NCBI GenBank assembly: GCA_017522515.1
Contig: JAFWZH010000134.1
Coordinates: 1-64,000, forward strand
DNA from: Clostridia bacterium
GTDB lineage: Bacteria > Bacillota_A > Clostridia > UBA1212 > UBA1255
DNA: 64,000 nt
Reading direction: 5' to 3'
In this document: positions 1-8,681 of the stretch, piece after piece
Position numbering within the stretch: position 1 is the first letter of the stretch
Layout of the letters: each line of letters starts with the position of its first letter
Made by a program: the position numbers and the translations under genes
The notes under the pieces: model-generated
Told to the model about the DNA's origin: nothing
Database searches by the model: none
What the model saw: only the letters and a program-made list of their open reading frames with translations

Positions 1-10
1 GGTGTAAAAA

Positions 11-1027
11 TCAAGCTTTAGGTTTTGCAAGGGTGCCACCCTCACGCAAAGTTGTTTCAAGCTTCAGCTGACAGCTGCCGCACTCATCCTTAAGGACATT
101 AAGCAAAACCTCTACCGCGAGTGTGCCCATCTGCTTACTGGGCTGCACAAGGGTTGTAAGTGTGGGGATAGTATATTTTGAAACCTGAATACCGTCTATC
201 GCAATTAAAGAACAGTCGTCAGGCACATTTAGTCCCACAGTATGAAGCGCCTTTATCGCCGCAATTCCCATAGCATCCGCAATGGAAAAAACAGCAGTGA
301 AATCCTTACCCTTTTTTAGAAAGCTTTCGGCAGCTTTAAAGGCGTCGTCTATATTAAAGCTTTTGGCCTCAATAATAAGGTCTTTATCTAATACTATGCC
401 GGCACTTTTAAGGGCATCACAATAACCCTTAAAACGAAGCTCACTTATCGAGTGGTCGTCGGTTGTACCAAGTAAAACAGCAATTTTTTTATGACCTAAA
501 TCGGTCAGTGTTTTTACTGCACGAAAGGCCTCGGCATAGTCGTCAATATAAACCGAAGAATATGCCGTTTTTTTAAGACTGCCAAAGGTGTTTGTATATG
601 TACAGCAGACAAACGGAACACCCAATGTGGCAATTTGCTCGGATGTGTAATCAAACCGCCCGCCAAGAAAGATAAGTCCCTTCAATCTTTTAGACCTTAC
701 TAACGATGCGCCTTCGGCAAGCTCATCTTCGTTTGAACCGATTTGATGCATCACCATCGAATAATCTGCCCGGCTCACCTCTTTTTCAATCGCATGTAAA
801 ACCGAATTTAAAAAAGGGTTTCCAACACCGCGCACCACAACGCCGATAGTATCGGTTTGCATTTTGCCCAAGTCCCTTGCGCTGCTGTTTGGGACATAGT
901 GCAGCTCTTCAATAGCTTTTAACACCTTGGCGCGCACCTCTTCACGCACGTCGGGGTGATTATTCAAAACACGGGAAATGGTGGTTATTGAAACACCACT
1001 GTATTTTGCAACGTCTTTAATGGTCAT
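11..1027 (-). CDS. LacI-family transcriptional regulator
   Basis: DNA-binding regulator of the LacI/GalR family, about 338 aa from the chosen start. The N-terminus has the classic LacI helix-turn-helix (TIKDVAKYSGVS, then TISRVLN) followed by a hinge helix and a periplasmic-binding-protein-like effector domain to the C-terminus (IAIDGI, then TTLVQPS near the end, as in sugar-responsive members). The ATG at 1027 is preferred over a more upstream one because it has an AAAGG ribosome binding site and puts MTIKDVA at the N-terminus, as in the family. A perfect 16-bp palindrome about 55 bp upstream suggests autoregulation. The effector sugar cannot be told and no sugar genes lie in the window, so the regulon may lie to the left. 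Confidence 0.93.
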   Translation of the reverse strand: MTIKDVAKYSGVSITTISRVLNNHPDVREEVRAKVLKAIEELHYVPNSSARDLGKMQTDTIGVVVRGVGNPFLNSVLHAIEKEVSRADYSMVMHQIGSNEDELAEGASLVRSKRLKGLIFLGGRFDYTSEQIATLGVPFVCCTYTNTFGSLKKTAYSSVYIDDYAEAFRAVKTLTDLGHKKIAVLLGTTDDHSISELRFKGYCDALKSAGIVLDKDLIIEAKSFNIDDAFKAAESFLKKGKDFTAVFSIADAMGIAAIKALHTVGLNVPDDCSLIAIDGIQVSKYTIPTLTTLVQPSKQMGTLAVEVLLNVLKDECGSCQLKLETTLREGGTLAKPKA

Positions 1028-1079
1028 TGTGTTGTTCCTTTTTATCGAAAAAACATATAAAACATTCGTATATAAGAAA

Positions 1080-1095
1080 CTGAAAACGTTTTCAG
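1080..1095. promoter_or_regulatory. LacI/GalR-type palindromic operator
   Basis: CTGAAAACGTTTTCAG is a perfect 16-bp palindrome with the central CG typical of LacI/GalR and CcpA-like sites. It lies upstream of the divergently read LacI-family gene start at 1027, so self-repression is the simplest reading. Confidence 0.75.
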
Positions 1096-1268
1096 TTTTT
1101 CTATAAATATATTTAACCATATTTTTCATCAAAAGTCAATACATTATAGTATTTTTGATAGTATTAACACAATTATATGAATATTTTTTGTGTAATATGC
1201 ATATATTTTACTATATACAGGTTCAAATTAGAGAACTTCACCAATTGTACCTTATCCTAAAAAATATA

Positions 1269-1304
1269 GACACATCATTGAAGATTACTCAAAAATGATG
1301 TGTC
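1269..1304. repeat. Inverted repeat (11-bp stem)
   Basis: GACACATCATT and its exact complement AATGATGTGTC enclose a 14-nt loop. It lies in the 388-bp gap between the lacI-type gene and the GGGtGRT gene. It may act as a weak bidirectional terminator. No gene is seen in this gap. Confidence 0.6.
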
Positions 1305-1328
1305 CAACTTATTTTAACATAATTTGAC

Positions 1329-1348
1329 GGGTGATTCGTGAATCACCC
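1329..1348. repeat. Short palindromic dispersed-repeat-like element
   Basis: GGGTGATTC and GAATCACCC form a 9-bp perfect stem with a 2-nt loop. It is followed at 1388-1425 by tandem variants of ATTATGCATTATGAATTATGCATTG. From general experience such motifs recur as intergenic repeats in clostridial genomes; only one copy is visible here. Confidence 0.45.
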
Positions 1349-1351
1349 CTA

Positions 1352-1384
1352 CAAAAAAGGACTTGAGAAAAACCTCAAGTCCTT
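1352..1384 (-). terminator. Rho-independent terminator of the GGGtGRT operon
   Basis: An 11-bp perfect stem (AAGGACTTGAG with CTCAAGTCCTT) is followed, reading on the minus strand, by a run of six T. It sits about 30 nt downstream of the GGGtGRT stop codon. Confidence 0.85.
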
Positions 1385-1415
1385 TAATTATGCATTATGA
1401 ATTATGCATTGTGCA

Positions 1416-2417
1416 TTATTTATTAAGCGCTTCGTTAACTGCAACTGCGCAAGCAACAGTCATACCAACCATAGGGTTGTTACCTGCACCGATAAGACCC
1501 ATCATCTCTACGTGAGCAGGAACAGAACTTGAACCTGCAAACTGAGCGTCAGAGTGCATACGACCCATTGTATCGGTCATACCGTAAGAAGCAGGACCTG
1601 CAGCCATGTTGTCTGGGTGGAGTGTACGACCTGTACCGCCACCGGATGCTACTGAGAAATACTTCTTACCCTGTTCGATACATTCTTTCTTATAAGTACC
1701 TGCAACAGGATGCTGGAAACGTGTTGGGTTGGTTGAGTTACCTGTAATAGATACGTCAACGCCCTCTTTGTGCATAATTGCAACGCCTTCACGAACGTCG
1801 TCAGCGCCATAGCATCTTACCTTTGCGCGCTCACCGTTTGAGTAAGCAGTTTCGTTAACAATGCTAAGCTCACCTGTAAAGTAGTCAAACTTAGTCTGAA
1901 CATAGGTAAAGCCGTTAATACGTGAAATAATCTGAGCGGCATCCTTACCAAGACCGTTAAGGATTACGCGAAGTGGCTCTTTACGAGCCTTGTTTGCGCT
2001 TCTTGCGAGACCTATAGCGCCTTCAGCAGCTGCAAATGATTCGTGACCTGCAAGGAATGCGAAACACTTTGTCTCTTCTCTAAGAAGCATTGCGCCCAAG
2101 TTACCGTGACCAATACCAACCTTACGGTCGTCAGCAACAGAACCGGGAATGCAGAATGACTGAAGTCCAAGACCAATCTTTTCTGCAGCTTCGGCAGCAG
2201 ATGCTACCTTATCTTTAATAGCAATTGCACAACCTACAACGTAAGCCCATGCAGCATTTTCAAAGCAAATTGGCTGAATGCCCTTAACAATGCCGTAAGC
2301 GTCAACGCCTGCATCGTCACAAATCTGCTTAGCCTCTTCAATAGAAGCAATGCCGTGCTTGTTAAGTTCTGCATTTATTTGATTAATTCTTCTTTCATAG
2401 CTTTCAAATAATGGCAT
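1416..2417 (-). CDS. GGGtGRT protein (conserved, function unknown)
   Basis: A 333-aa protein carrying the signature SGGGTGRT near residue 257, which names the family. It also has many Gly-rich segments (GAGNNPMVGM near the C-terminus). The family is found in anaerobes and has no assigned reaction. It follows the Fe-S scaffold-like gene on the same strand after an 18-bp gap with a GGGAGG ribosome binding site, so the two are co-transcribed. That pairing suggests a role linked to Fe-S or redox cofactor handling, which is inference. A strong terminator follows. Confidence 0.9.
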   Translation of the reverse strand: MPLFESYERRINQINAELNKHGIASIEEAKQICDDAGVDAYGIVKGIQPICFENAAWAYVVGCAIAIKDKVASAAEAAEKIGLGLQSFCIPGSVADDRKVGIGHGNLGAMLLREETKCFAFLAGHESFAAAEGAIGLARSANKARKEPLRVILNGLGKDAAQIISRINGFTYVQTKFDYFTGELSIVNETAYSNGERAKVRCYGADDVREGVAIMHKEGVDVSITGNSTNPTRFQHPVAGTYKKECIEQGKKYFSVASGGGTGRTLHPDNMAAGPASYGMTDTMGRMHSDAQFAGSSSVPAHVEMMGLIGAGNNPMVGMTVACAVAVNEALNK

Positions 2418-2435
2418 AATCTGTTACCTCCCTAA

Positions 2436-3128
2436 TTATTCTTCACGGGGGTCGATGAGGCGAACTGCGTCATCAACACGTCCGTACTGGCCGCTGGCTT
2501 TTTCAAGCGCTTCGTTAGCGTCCATACCTTTTTTAATCATTTCCATCATTTTGCCAAGGTGAACAAACTTGTAGCCGATGATGGTGTCATTTTCATCAAC
2601 AGCGCACTTTGTGATATAACCTTCAGCAAGTTCAAGGTAACGAGGTCCCTTAACCTTTGTAGCATAGGTAGTACCTGTCTGTGAACGAAGGCCTTTACCC
2701 AAGTCTTCAAGACCTGCGCCGATTGGCAAACCGTCTTCTGAGAAAGCGGTCTGAGTACGACCGTAAACAATCTGCAAGAAAAGTTCGCGCATTGCTGTGT
2801 TGATAGCGTCGCAAACCAAGTCAGTGTTAAGCGCTTCAAGCAAGGTCTTGCCAACCAAAATTTCAGATGCCATAGCAGCTGAGTGTGTCATACCTGAGCA
2901 ACCAATGGTTTCAACCAAAGCCTCTTCAATAACACCCTCTTTTACGTTAAGGCTGAGTTTGCAAGCGCCCTGCTGAGGTGCGCACCAGCCAATACCGTGG
3001 GTAAGACCTGAAATGTCTTTAACTTCTTTTACCTGAACCCATTTGCCCTCTTCGGGAATAGGAGCAGGACCGTGATATGCGCCTTTAGCAAGTGGGCACA
3101 TATTTTGTACTTCATGTGAGTAGTTCAT
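2436..3128 (-). CDS. Iron-sulfur cluster assembly scaffold-like protein
   Basis: A 230-aa protein of the IscU/NifU-like scaffold superfamily, in the long anaerobe version. Candidate metal-ligand cysteines sit in WCAPQQGAC and IGCSG, the latter followed by a helix typical of the fold (SEILVGKTLLEAL), and there is a third Cys in KCAVDEND. It is expected to act in the cytosol as a cluster scaffold or carrier. The start has a strong AAAGGAG ribosome binding site. It is the first gene of a two-gene operon with the GGGtGRT protein. Confidence 0.85.
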   Translation of the reverse strand: MNYSHEVQNMCPLAKGAYHGPAPIPEEGKWVQVKEVKDISGLTHGIGWCAPQQGACKLSLNVKEGVIEEALVETIGCSGMTHSAAMASEILVGKTLLEALNTDLVCDAINTAMRELFLQIVYGRTQTAFSEDGLPIGAGLEDLGKGLRSQTGTTYATKVKGPRYLELAEGYITKCAVDENDTIIGYKFVHLGKMMEMIKKGMDANEALEKASGQYGRVDDAVRLIDPREE

Positions 3129-3230
3129 TATATGTAACTCCTTTCAAAATTTCATACAAGGGTAGTATAACATTTTTTCGACAAAAAAACAATACCGAAA
3201 ATGCTAAATTTTTAACAATTTTTTACTTCT

Positions 3231-4619
3231 TTAGGTGTCAATTATTATATTTTTAATCCAAGAACCGCGTTTTACAAACACATAACCCAAAACGCATTTT
3301 ATAAGGTTTAACATACCTACAATAAAATATACCGTTAAAATTCCAAGCGATGTGCAATTTATAAGCAATGCCGCCGCTGTAACGCTTACGCTCCAAACAA
3401 AAAAGCTGTCAAATATAAGCGTTATAATCACCTTGCCGCCCGAACGCAGTGTAAAATATGACGAATGCGCAAACGCGTCTATCGGCATAGTAAGCGCAGT
3501 AATCTGCATCAAAGCGGTGGCAATGTGTTTTGCGTTATCACTTATGTTGTAAACCCTGGGTATAAATATTGCGCTCACGGCATAAACGATTGCCACAATC
3601 ACACTCACAAAAACCGAAAAGGCTATCAGTTTAAAGGCTGTATCTTTTACCTCATCCCTTTGTTTACCTGCGCCAAGGTCGTGACCCAGTATTATTCCAA
3701 CCGCCATACCTATCGCCATAAATGCAACCGAAAACACGTTAAAAAATGTTTGTGATATGTTGTTTGCCGCCACAACGTCAAGCCCACGCATAGCATAAAA
3801 TCCGTTAACCGTAGCAATGCCCGAAGCCCAAAGCGCCTCGTTAAGCATAAGCGGCATACCTTTTTTAAATATTTCACCAATAAGACTAAGCGAAATATAG
3901 GGGCTTTTCCACCCCTGTAAAATAAAACTGCACTTTTCACGCTTTATAAATGTATAGCCAATAAGTATTCCAAGCTCTACAAAACGTGATATAACTGTGG
4001 CTATTGCCGCGCCGTTAACACCAAGTTTTGGCGCGCCAAACTTACCGTAAATAAGCACATAGTTAAATGACAGATTTACCACTACCGCTATAACTCCGGC
4101 AATCATTGGCACCGTACTCTGCCCCGACTCACGCAGCGTACTGCCATAGCACTGAGATATGGCGTAGGGTATAAGCCCTATCATCATTATATAAAGGTAA
4201 CTTTTAGCAAACCCGAGTGACTGCATAGCAAGGGTGGCATTATCGTCTTTGTTAAGATAAAGCATAATAAGGTTTTCACCTTTAAAGGCAAATAGTGCCA
4301 TTCCCAACGCGCAAAGCAAAAAGCCAAAAATCACCTTAAACCTAAATGTTTGCTTTACACCCTCTAAGTCCCCTTTGCCAAAATACTGCGCCGTAAAAAT
4401 TCCCGCGCCCGAAATAACGCCAAAAATGCAAAGATTAAAAACAAACAGCAACTGGTTTGAAACCGCAACACCGGTAGACTCTGCCTGACCCACGCAACCA
4501 ATCATAACGTTGTCAAGCATATTAACAAAGTTTGTAATACCCTGCTGAATCATTATGGGAACAGTAAGCACAAATACCCTTTTATAAAAGGCTCTATCGC
4601 CTATAAGTTTTTTAAACAT
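3231..4619 (-). CDS. MATE family efflux transporter
   Basis: A 462-aa integral membrane protein with about twelve hydrophobic segments and the two-fold MATE organisation. Near the N-terminus it shows the family pattern TVPIMIQQG, NFVNMLDNVMIG and GAGIFTAQYFG, with a matching second half from about residue 250. MATE proteins export cationic drugs or metabolites in exchange for Na+ or H+. It is monocistronic on the minus strand, preceded by an AAGAGGGATC ribosome binding site. The substrate cannot be told from sequence. Confidence 0.93.
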   Translation of the reverse strand: MFKKLIGDRAFYKRVFVLTVPIMIQQGITNFVNMLDNVMIGCVGQAESTGVAVSNQLLFVFNLCIFGVISGAGIFTAQYFGKGDLEGVKQTFRFKVIFGFLLCALGMALFAFKGENLIMLYLNKDDNATLAMQSLGFAKSYLYIMMIGLIPYAISQCYGSTLRESGQSTVPMIAGVIAVVVNLSFNYVLIYGKFGAPKLGVNGAAIATVISRFVELGILIGYTFIKREKCSFILQGWKSPYISLSLIGEIFKKGMPLMLNEALWASGIATVNGFYAMRGLDVVAANNISQTFFNVFSVAFMAIGMAVGIILGHDLGAGKQRDEVKDTAFKLIAFSVFVSVIVAIVYAVSAIFIPRVYNISDNAKHIATALMQITALTMPIDAFAHSSYFTLRSGGKVIITLIFDSFFVWSVSVTAAALLINCTSLGILTVYFIVGMLNLIKCVLGYVFVKRGSWIKNIIIDT

Positions 4620-4694
4620 AAGATCCCTCTTTTAAAAAATCATACCAAGTTGCAATTTTATCACAAAGACATACCTTTTGCAACAAAAACAAAC

Positions 4695-4721
4695 AAAAAA
4701 GGACAGATTAAAAATCTGCCC
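4695..4721 (-). terminator. Rho-independent terminator
   Basis: Read on the minus strand: GGCAGA, a short T/A loop, TCTGCC-type pairing (GGGCAGA with TCTGTCC) and then a T-run. It terminates the small membrane-protein gene at 4768-4959. Confidence 0.75.
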
Positions 4722-4767
4722 AATTTTGCATAAAGAAAGAGTATTTAAAAATGACTGGTATTAAAAG

Positions 4768-4959
4768 TTAACGGTTGTTTACAGGGGTATAACTTTTGCT
4801 AACGCGATTCCCCTCTAAAACCTTAAATTTGCGACGGCGAATGTGCGCTGCAATGTTTTCCTCTAACTCGATAAACAAATCCTCATGAAAAACTGCCCAT
4901 ATAGTAAATGCAACAAGCGCTATCTCAAATAATGTAAGTAATGTATTGCCTAAACTCAT
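4768..4959 (-). CDS. Small single-pass membrane protein, unknown
   Basis: A 63-aa protein with one N-terminal transmembrane helix (LTLFEIALVAFTIWAVF) followed by an acidic stretch and a basic HIRRRKFK tail. The start at 4959 is chosen because GGAGG lies 7 nt upstream; longer readings of the frame lack a ribosome binding site. No family is recognised. The layout resembles the small membrane peptides common in clostridia. Confidence 0.7.
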   Translation of the reverse strand: MSLGNTLLTLFEIALVAFTIWAVFHEDLFIELEENIAAHIRRRKFKVLEGNRVSKSYTPVNNR

Positions 4960-5172
4960 AATTTTTCCTCCACCGAACATTTGTTCGTTTTCTGTAATTT
5001 TATTATAATCAAAGCGTCGACATTTGTCAAGCACTTTTTACAAATTTATTTTAATTTTTTCACTGTCCCAAAATCCACCCTTTGATAATTGTAATAATTT
5101 TCATCATTTTTCATATTGTATTTCAGGGCAAAAAGTGTTAAAATTTATTTACTTAAATCTGGGGGCTTACAT

Positions 5173-5841
5173 ATGACCAATTATTATAAAGGTTTTAAAT
5201 TAAAAAATATCACAAGCGAAAAATACCGTCACCTGTTTTTCGTTTTGTTTTGGCCTGCATATTTTTTAGCTTACTCACTTGTTGAAAAATTTGTTGTGCC
5301 TAAATATGCTATCTACACACCACACGACGACCTTATTCCCTTTTGTGAGTTTTTTATAGTCCCCTATGCCCTTTGGTATTTCCTTTTAGCGCTTGTGGGT
5401 TTTTACACCCTCTTTTTTGACGTACCCGCATTCAAAAGGTTTCATAAATTTTTAATTGTCACCTGTATTATTACATTTGCTGTATATGTCATTTTTCCAA
5501 ATGAGCAAAATCTTCGCCCAAGTGAATTCGCGCGCGATAATGTTTTTACAGATATTGTAAAGCGCCTTCACGGGTTTGACACCAACACCAACGTTTTTCC
5601 CTCTATGCACGTAATTTTCACACTGGGTATGCTTTTCTCTGTTTGGAACACAAAACCATTCAGCACCATTATAGGTCGCGCCCTTTCAATACTTATAACC
5701 ATATCAATTTGCCTTGCAACCGTTTGCTTAAAGCAACATTCTATTCTCGATGTCTATTCGGGAGTAGCTCTTTCGGCAATAGTCTTCCCCTTTATTTATC
5801 TTGATTTAAAGGGTAAATTCAAAAAAAATAAAAAAGAATAA
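5173..5841 (+). CDS. PAP2-family phosphatase
   Basis: A 222-aa membrane phosphatase of the PAP2 superfamily. The conserved PSMH (motif 2) and KQHSILDVYSG (motif 3, with catalytic His and Asp) lie in the C-terminal half between hydrophobic helices; about six transmembrane segments are seen. Such enzymes dephosphorylate phosphatidate, undecaprenyl pyrophosphate or inositol lipids at the membrane. The ATG at 5173 follows a GGGGG ribosome binding site. It is the last chromosomal gene before the tRNA. Confidence 0.88.
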   Translation: MTNYYKGFKLKNITSEKYRHLFFVLFWPAYFLAYSLVEKFVVPKYAIYTPHDDLIPFCEFFIVPYALWYFLLALVGFYTLFFDVPAFKRFHKFLIVTCIITFAVYVIFPNEQNLRPSEFARDNVFTDIVKRLHGFDTNTNVFPSMHVIFTLGMLFSVWNTKPFSTIIGRALSILITISICLATVCLKQHSILDVYSGVALSAIVFPFIYLDLKGKFKKNKKE

Positions 5842-5849
5842 ATTTTTTG

Positions 5850-5878
5850 TTGACAACTGGGCACTCAAGTGCTATAAT
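5850..5878 (+). promoter_or_regulatory. Sigma-A promoter of tRNA-Leu
   Basis: TTGACA at 5850-5855 and TATAAT at 5873-5878 are both perfect consensus, separated by 17 bp, ending 19 bp before the tRNA gene. Confidence 0.92.
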
Positions 5879-5897
5879 AATCGGGCGCCCAAGATTT

Positions 5898-5981
5898 GCG
5901 AGTGTGCTGGAATAGGCAGACAGGCACGTTTGAGGGGCGTGTGTCCACGACGTATGGGTTCAAGTCCCATCACTCGCACCA
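5898..5981 (+). tRNA. tRNA-Leu (anticodon GAG)
   Basis: An 84-nt tRNA with encoded CCA. The acceptor stem is GCGAGTG with CACTCGC and discriminator A. The anticodon arm is CACGT-TTGAGGG-GCGTG, giving anticodon GAG. There is a long variable arm as in class II Leu tRNAs, and a T-arm with GGTTCAAGT. A terminator follows at once. The 3' end is a plausible attachment site for the element to its right. Confidence 0.96.
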
Positions 5982-5984
5982 GAA

Positions 5985-6016
5985 GGAATGCATGAAATAG
6001 ATGCATTCCTTTTTTT
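5985..6016 (+). terminator. Terminator of tRNA-Leu
   Basis: A 9-bp perfect stem (GGAATGCAT with ATGCATTCC), a 7-nt loop and a seven-T run, starting 4 nt after the CCA end. Confidence 0.93.
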
Positions 6017-6143
6017 CTTAGTGTTTATGCAGGTTTGCGGCATCTCATACCCCTAAAAAGTTAAGGAACGAATGACAGATGAAAATGGCACTTTTTGCAC
6101 TTTTTATGGGGATTGAACTCAAACCGTTAAATATTCAGCTATT

Positions 6144-6183
6144 AGCCGGTAGATTTTTTAAAAAAATCTACCGGCTTTTTTTA
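6144..6183 (+). terminator. First of two tandem terminator hairpins at the ICE left end
   Basis: A near-perfect palindrome: AGCCGGTAGATTTTTT against AAAAAATCTACCGGCT with almost no loop, then seven T. It precedes a related hairpin 70 nt downstream and the first ICE gene. It probably insulates the ICE from tRNA transcription or acts as an attenuator. Confidence 0.8.
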
Positions 6184-6212
6184 TTTAAAAATTATATTTT
6201 CACAAACATATT

Positions 6213-6249
6213 AGCAGGTAGAGAACTCAAAACTCTACCTGCTTTTTTA
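6213..6249 (+). terminator. Second tandem terminator hairpin at the ICE left end
   Basis: An 11-bp perfect stem (AGCAGGTAGAG with CTCTACCTGCT), a 9-nt loop and six T. It shares the TTAGC-GGTAGA core with the hairpin at 6144, as if duplicated. It ends 32 nt before the first ICE start codon. Confidence 0.8.
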
Positions 6250-6280
6250 TGCCCAAAATTCAAAAGAAAGGAGAACGCAA

Positions 6281-7018
6281 ATGAGGTATAAAACAGATTT
6301 AAAAGCAGTGAAAAAAGTTGCGCTAAACCTGCTCTACACGCAGATTCACGAAACGGAGTTTTCACCACTTATCGTACATCATCCCTTCACCTCCTCCGCT
6401 TACGTTGGTATTAGACAAAACGGAGATATGGCAATGATTAATGTGTTAGAAAGCACAGACAACCTTCGCAAATGGCAAAACTTTATCGGTGAGCAAATAA
6501 CAGATACAGAAAATGTGTATCAGATATTTATGATGGTTAACAAGCCGTATGCATTAGCCTTTTTGAAATTTGCTGAAGATCATCTTTCATTTGAAGATTT
6601 TTCAAAGATTCTTAATGATGCGTGGATAATGTCAGAAAATCCAAATTGTGATGTTAATGTAAGTAAGGAAGAACTTGTTGGATTTTTCAAGAAGGCCGAT
6701 CCCGAACATCTTATGACACCAGAAGAAAGAAAACAGTTGGATGAGCTAGATGATACGGTTACCGTATACAGAGGTTTAACATCGCATAACGAATACAATG
6801 TATTTGCTTTATCTTGGACACTGGACAAAGAAAAAGCCGAATGGTTCGCCCACCGTTTTAATGAAGACGGAAAAGTGTATCAGGCGAAGATAGAGAAAAA
6901 ACATATCCTCGCTCTTTTTAACGGAAGAAACGAATCGGAAATTATAGTCGATCCTAACGATTTGAAGGAAATTACCGAAGCTGAAGATATGAATCAAGGT
7001 TTCACACAAAAATTATGA
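6281..7018 (+). CDS. Predicted ADP-ribosyltransferase-fold protein (R-S-E type)
   Basis: A 245-aa ICE protein, first gene of the element. The C-terminal third has the order of motifs expected for an R-S-E mono-ADP-ribosyltransferase: an Arg in VYRGL (R164), S-W-T at 178-180 followed by a helix (KEKAEWFAHRF), and an E-x-E-like NESEIIV (E218, E220). The N-terminal part (1-155) is a separate alpha/beta domain of unknown role. There is no signal peptide, so it acts in the donor cytosol or after transfer. The start has an AAAGGAG ribosome binding site. It ends in a polar tail closing FTQKL. The fold assignment is from motif reading only; the target is unknown. Confidence 0.6.
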   Translation: MRYKTDLKAVKKVALNLLYTQIHETEFSPLIVHHPFTSSAYVGIRQNGDMAMINVLESTDNLRKWQNFIGEQITDTENVYQIFMMVNKPYALAFLKFAEDHLSFEDFSKILNDAWIMSENPNCDVNVSKEELVGFFKKADPEHLMTPEERKQLDELDDTVTVYRGLTSHNEYNVFALSWTLDKEKAEWFAHRFNEDGKVYQAKIEKKHILALFNGRNESEIIVDPNDLKEITEAEDMNQGFTQKL

Positions 7019-7031
7019 AAGGAAAATATAA

Positions 7032-8012
7032 ATGTCAAAAATAAGTAAATTCGAGCAGTGGCTAAACGACAAGTCATACATACCCTTTATATTAGAGCAA
7101 GGGCAAAAAACAAAAACCCTTATTTTGAAGATCGCAAAGAACGATAACTTTGACTACCTGTTCTCCCAGACCTTCTATCATGGCAGTCATATAGAAAGAG
7201 ATGAACACTTATCCTTTATCGGTATGCATTGCAAGAAAGATAACCAGGTATATTGTGCATATCATCAGCTAAAAAGTATGTTCCCCGAATTTGAAGAAAG
7301 TAAAGGTCAGTATAAAATGGCTGAGGAGGTTCAACAACTCGTCCGCCAAAGCATTATAGATACCGTTAATTCAAGTCCGGAAATATATTCAACAATACGT
7401 CCAATAGATGAGCAAACCCAATCATACTTAGATAACTTCAATGAGAGAACGGTTAAGGGGTATGCCAGAGAAAACTTCCTTGCCGGGATATCCTCCGAAA
7501 ATGTGCAATGGGAATGCTATTACCAGTTTAACGGTTGGCATGAAGATGACTTGCTGGAGTATATACTTGACCCTACAAAATTTGTAATATCCGAAAGAGA
7601 TAAATATTTAGAAGAAAATCTCCAAGAGATATTGTTAGGTCTCAGAGAAACAGAAAGTCTCAGAGAACATATAAAAGCAATCGAAGAATTGGATGACAGC
7701 CCTATTCATAGAGTAAAGGCTATACGTGAAGCAATATATAAATCATCGGCACAGACTGCTCGTGTAACAATACTTAAAAACGATACAGAGTTTACGTTTA
7801 AAACTTCGACGGATACACTAAGCCGTGATCCACACTTTACATACAGTCGTTGGGATATAGCCGCCTCTGACCGTCGTGAATATGAAAAACTCTTTGGTAC
7901 AGAATCATATAAACCGGAAGAAGTAAAAGAGATTGCATATAGAGGTCAGGTAATATATTCTGCCGAACCTTTAGAACCTACAATAACTCAAGAACAAAAT
8001 CAAACAATGTAA
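7032..8012 (+). CDS. ICE accessory protein, unknown
   Basis: A 326-aa cytosolic protein with no recognised domain. It starts 14 nt after the preceding stop with an AAAGG ribosome binding site. It is rich in charged helical segments in the middle (residues 190-235), with mixed alpha/beta at both ends. The last residues form a Gln/Glu/Thr-rich tail ending QNQTM directly before TAAGGAG. Position in the leading part of the ICE suggests a host-takeover or anti-restriction role, which is inference only. Confidence 0.75.
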   Translation: MSKISKFEQWLNDKSYIPFILEQGQKTKTLILKIAKNDNFDYLFSQTFYHGSHIERDEHLSFIGMHCKKDNQVYCAYHQLKSMFPEFEESKGQYKMAEEVQQLVRQSIIDTVNSSPEIYSTIRPIDEQTQSYLDNFNERTVKGYARENFLAGISSENVQWECYYQFNGWHEDDLLEYILDPTKFVISERDKYLEENLQEILLGLRETESLREHIKAIEELDDSPIHRVKAIREAIYKSSAQTARVTILKNDTEFTFKTSTDTLSRDPHFTYSRWDIAASDRREYEKLFGTESYKPEEVKEIAYRGQVIYSAEPLEPTITQEQNQTM

Positions 8013-8023
8013 GGAGTGCAATT

Positions 8024-8668
8024 ATGAATCTGTATCAAAGTGAATTAGCAAGAAAAGTTATAAAATACGGATACAACTGCGATTATAATGCAGAGCAAAA
8101 AAGACTCGTTATCTCTTACGGCGGAAAAGCGTTTGTCGAGCAAGGAGAAAACGGGTTTTTGTATTATAAACAGAAAGATGTATCAACACCCGACGTAAAA
8201 GATATATTTCTTAAAATTATGAATGATGCCGAAGATATCCGTGAGTATGTCTCAATGTATGAAGCATCACCCCAAATGCCTTTTAAAGATATACAGCAAT
8301 ATAAAATGTTTGGCAGATATAACGATGTCGTATTTGGTGGTACATATAATAATTCGTTCGGATTCCTATTCTCCTCATGGAGTGTATGTAAAGACGGCAA
8401 AAGTGTTGTGCACGGTGAGTACTCCCCTGACTACAGATATTCAAAAGAATACTTTGCTCTTCGCTCTGGTCTTGTGGACAAGCATAAGATATTTGAGAGC
8501 GAAGAAAGTGAGGAAATATATAAAGCCATAAAGTTCGCAAAAGAAAATTGCGAAACTTTAACTTACGGCCAAGAGCGAACACTCGAAGACATACTATATA
8601 AACTAGAAGAAGCATACCCTTCAATCATGGATTCCCAACCTGAGAGTCCAACACAACTTAATATGTAA
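8024..8668 (+). CDS. ICE accessory protein, unknown
   Basis: A 214-aa protein starting 11 nt after its neighbour with an AAGGAG ribosome binding site. No domain is recognised. It shows a compact N-terminal alpha/beta region and a helical C-terminus, then a proline/serine/glutamine-rich tail ending TQLNM. A strong terminator follows, so this gene closes the first ICE operon. Confidence 0.72.
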   Translation: MNLYQSELARKVIKYGYNCDYNAEQKRLVISYGGKAFVEQGENGFLYYKQKDVSTPDVKDIFLKIMNDAEDIREYVSMYEASPQMPFKDIQQYKMFGRYNDVVFGGTYNNSFGFLFSSWSVCKDGKSVVHGEYSPDYRYSKEYFALRSGLVDKHKIFESEESEEIYKAIKFAKENCETLTYGQERTLEDILYKLEEAYPSIMDSQPESPTQLNM

Positions 8669-8681
8669 GACCCCTACTACT

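Noticed and set aside
6091..6108. Tandem GCACTTTTT copies as a possible CRISPR or att core
   Set aside because: Only two 9-bp units, no spacers; no CRISPR array is visible anywhere in the window.
6106..6121. ATGGGGATTGAACTCA as an inverted copy of the tRNA-Leu T-arm (attachment duplicate)
   Set aside because: Only 13 of 16 positions match and the orientation is inverted; too weak to call an attachment site.
6079..6291. 70-aa open frame between the tRNA-Leu terminator and the first ICE gene
   Set aside because: It spans both tandem terminators, has no ribosome binding site and the peptide is low complexity; treated as non-coding.
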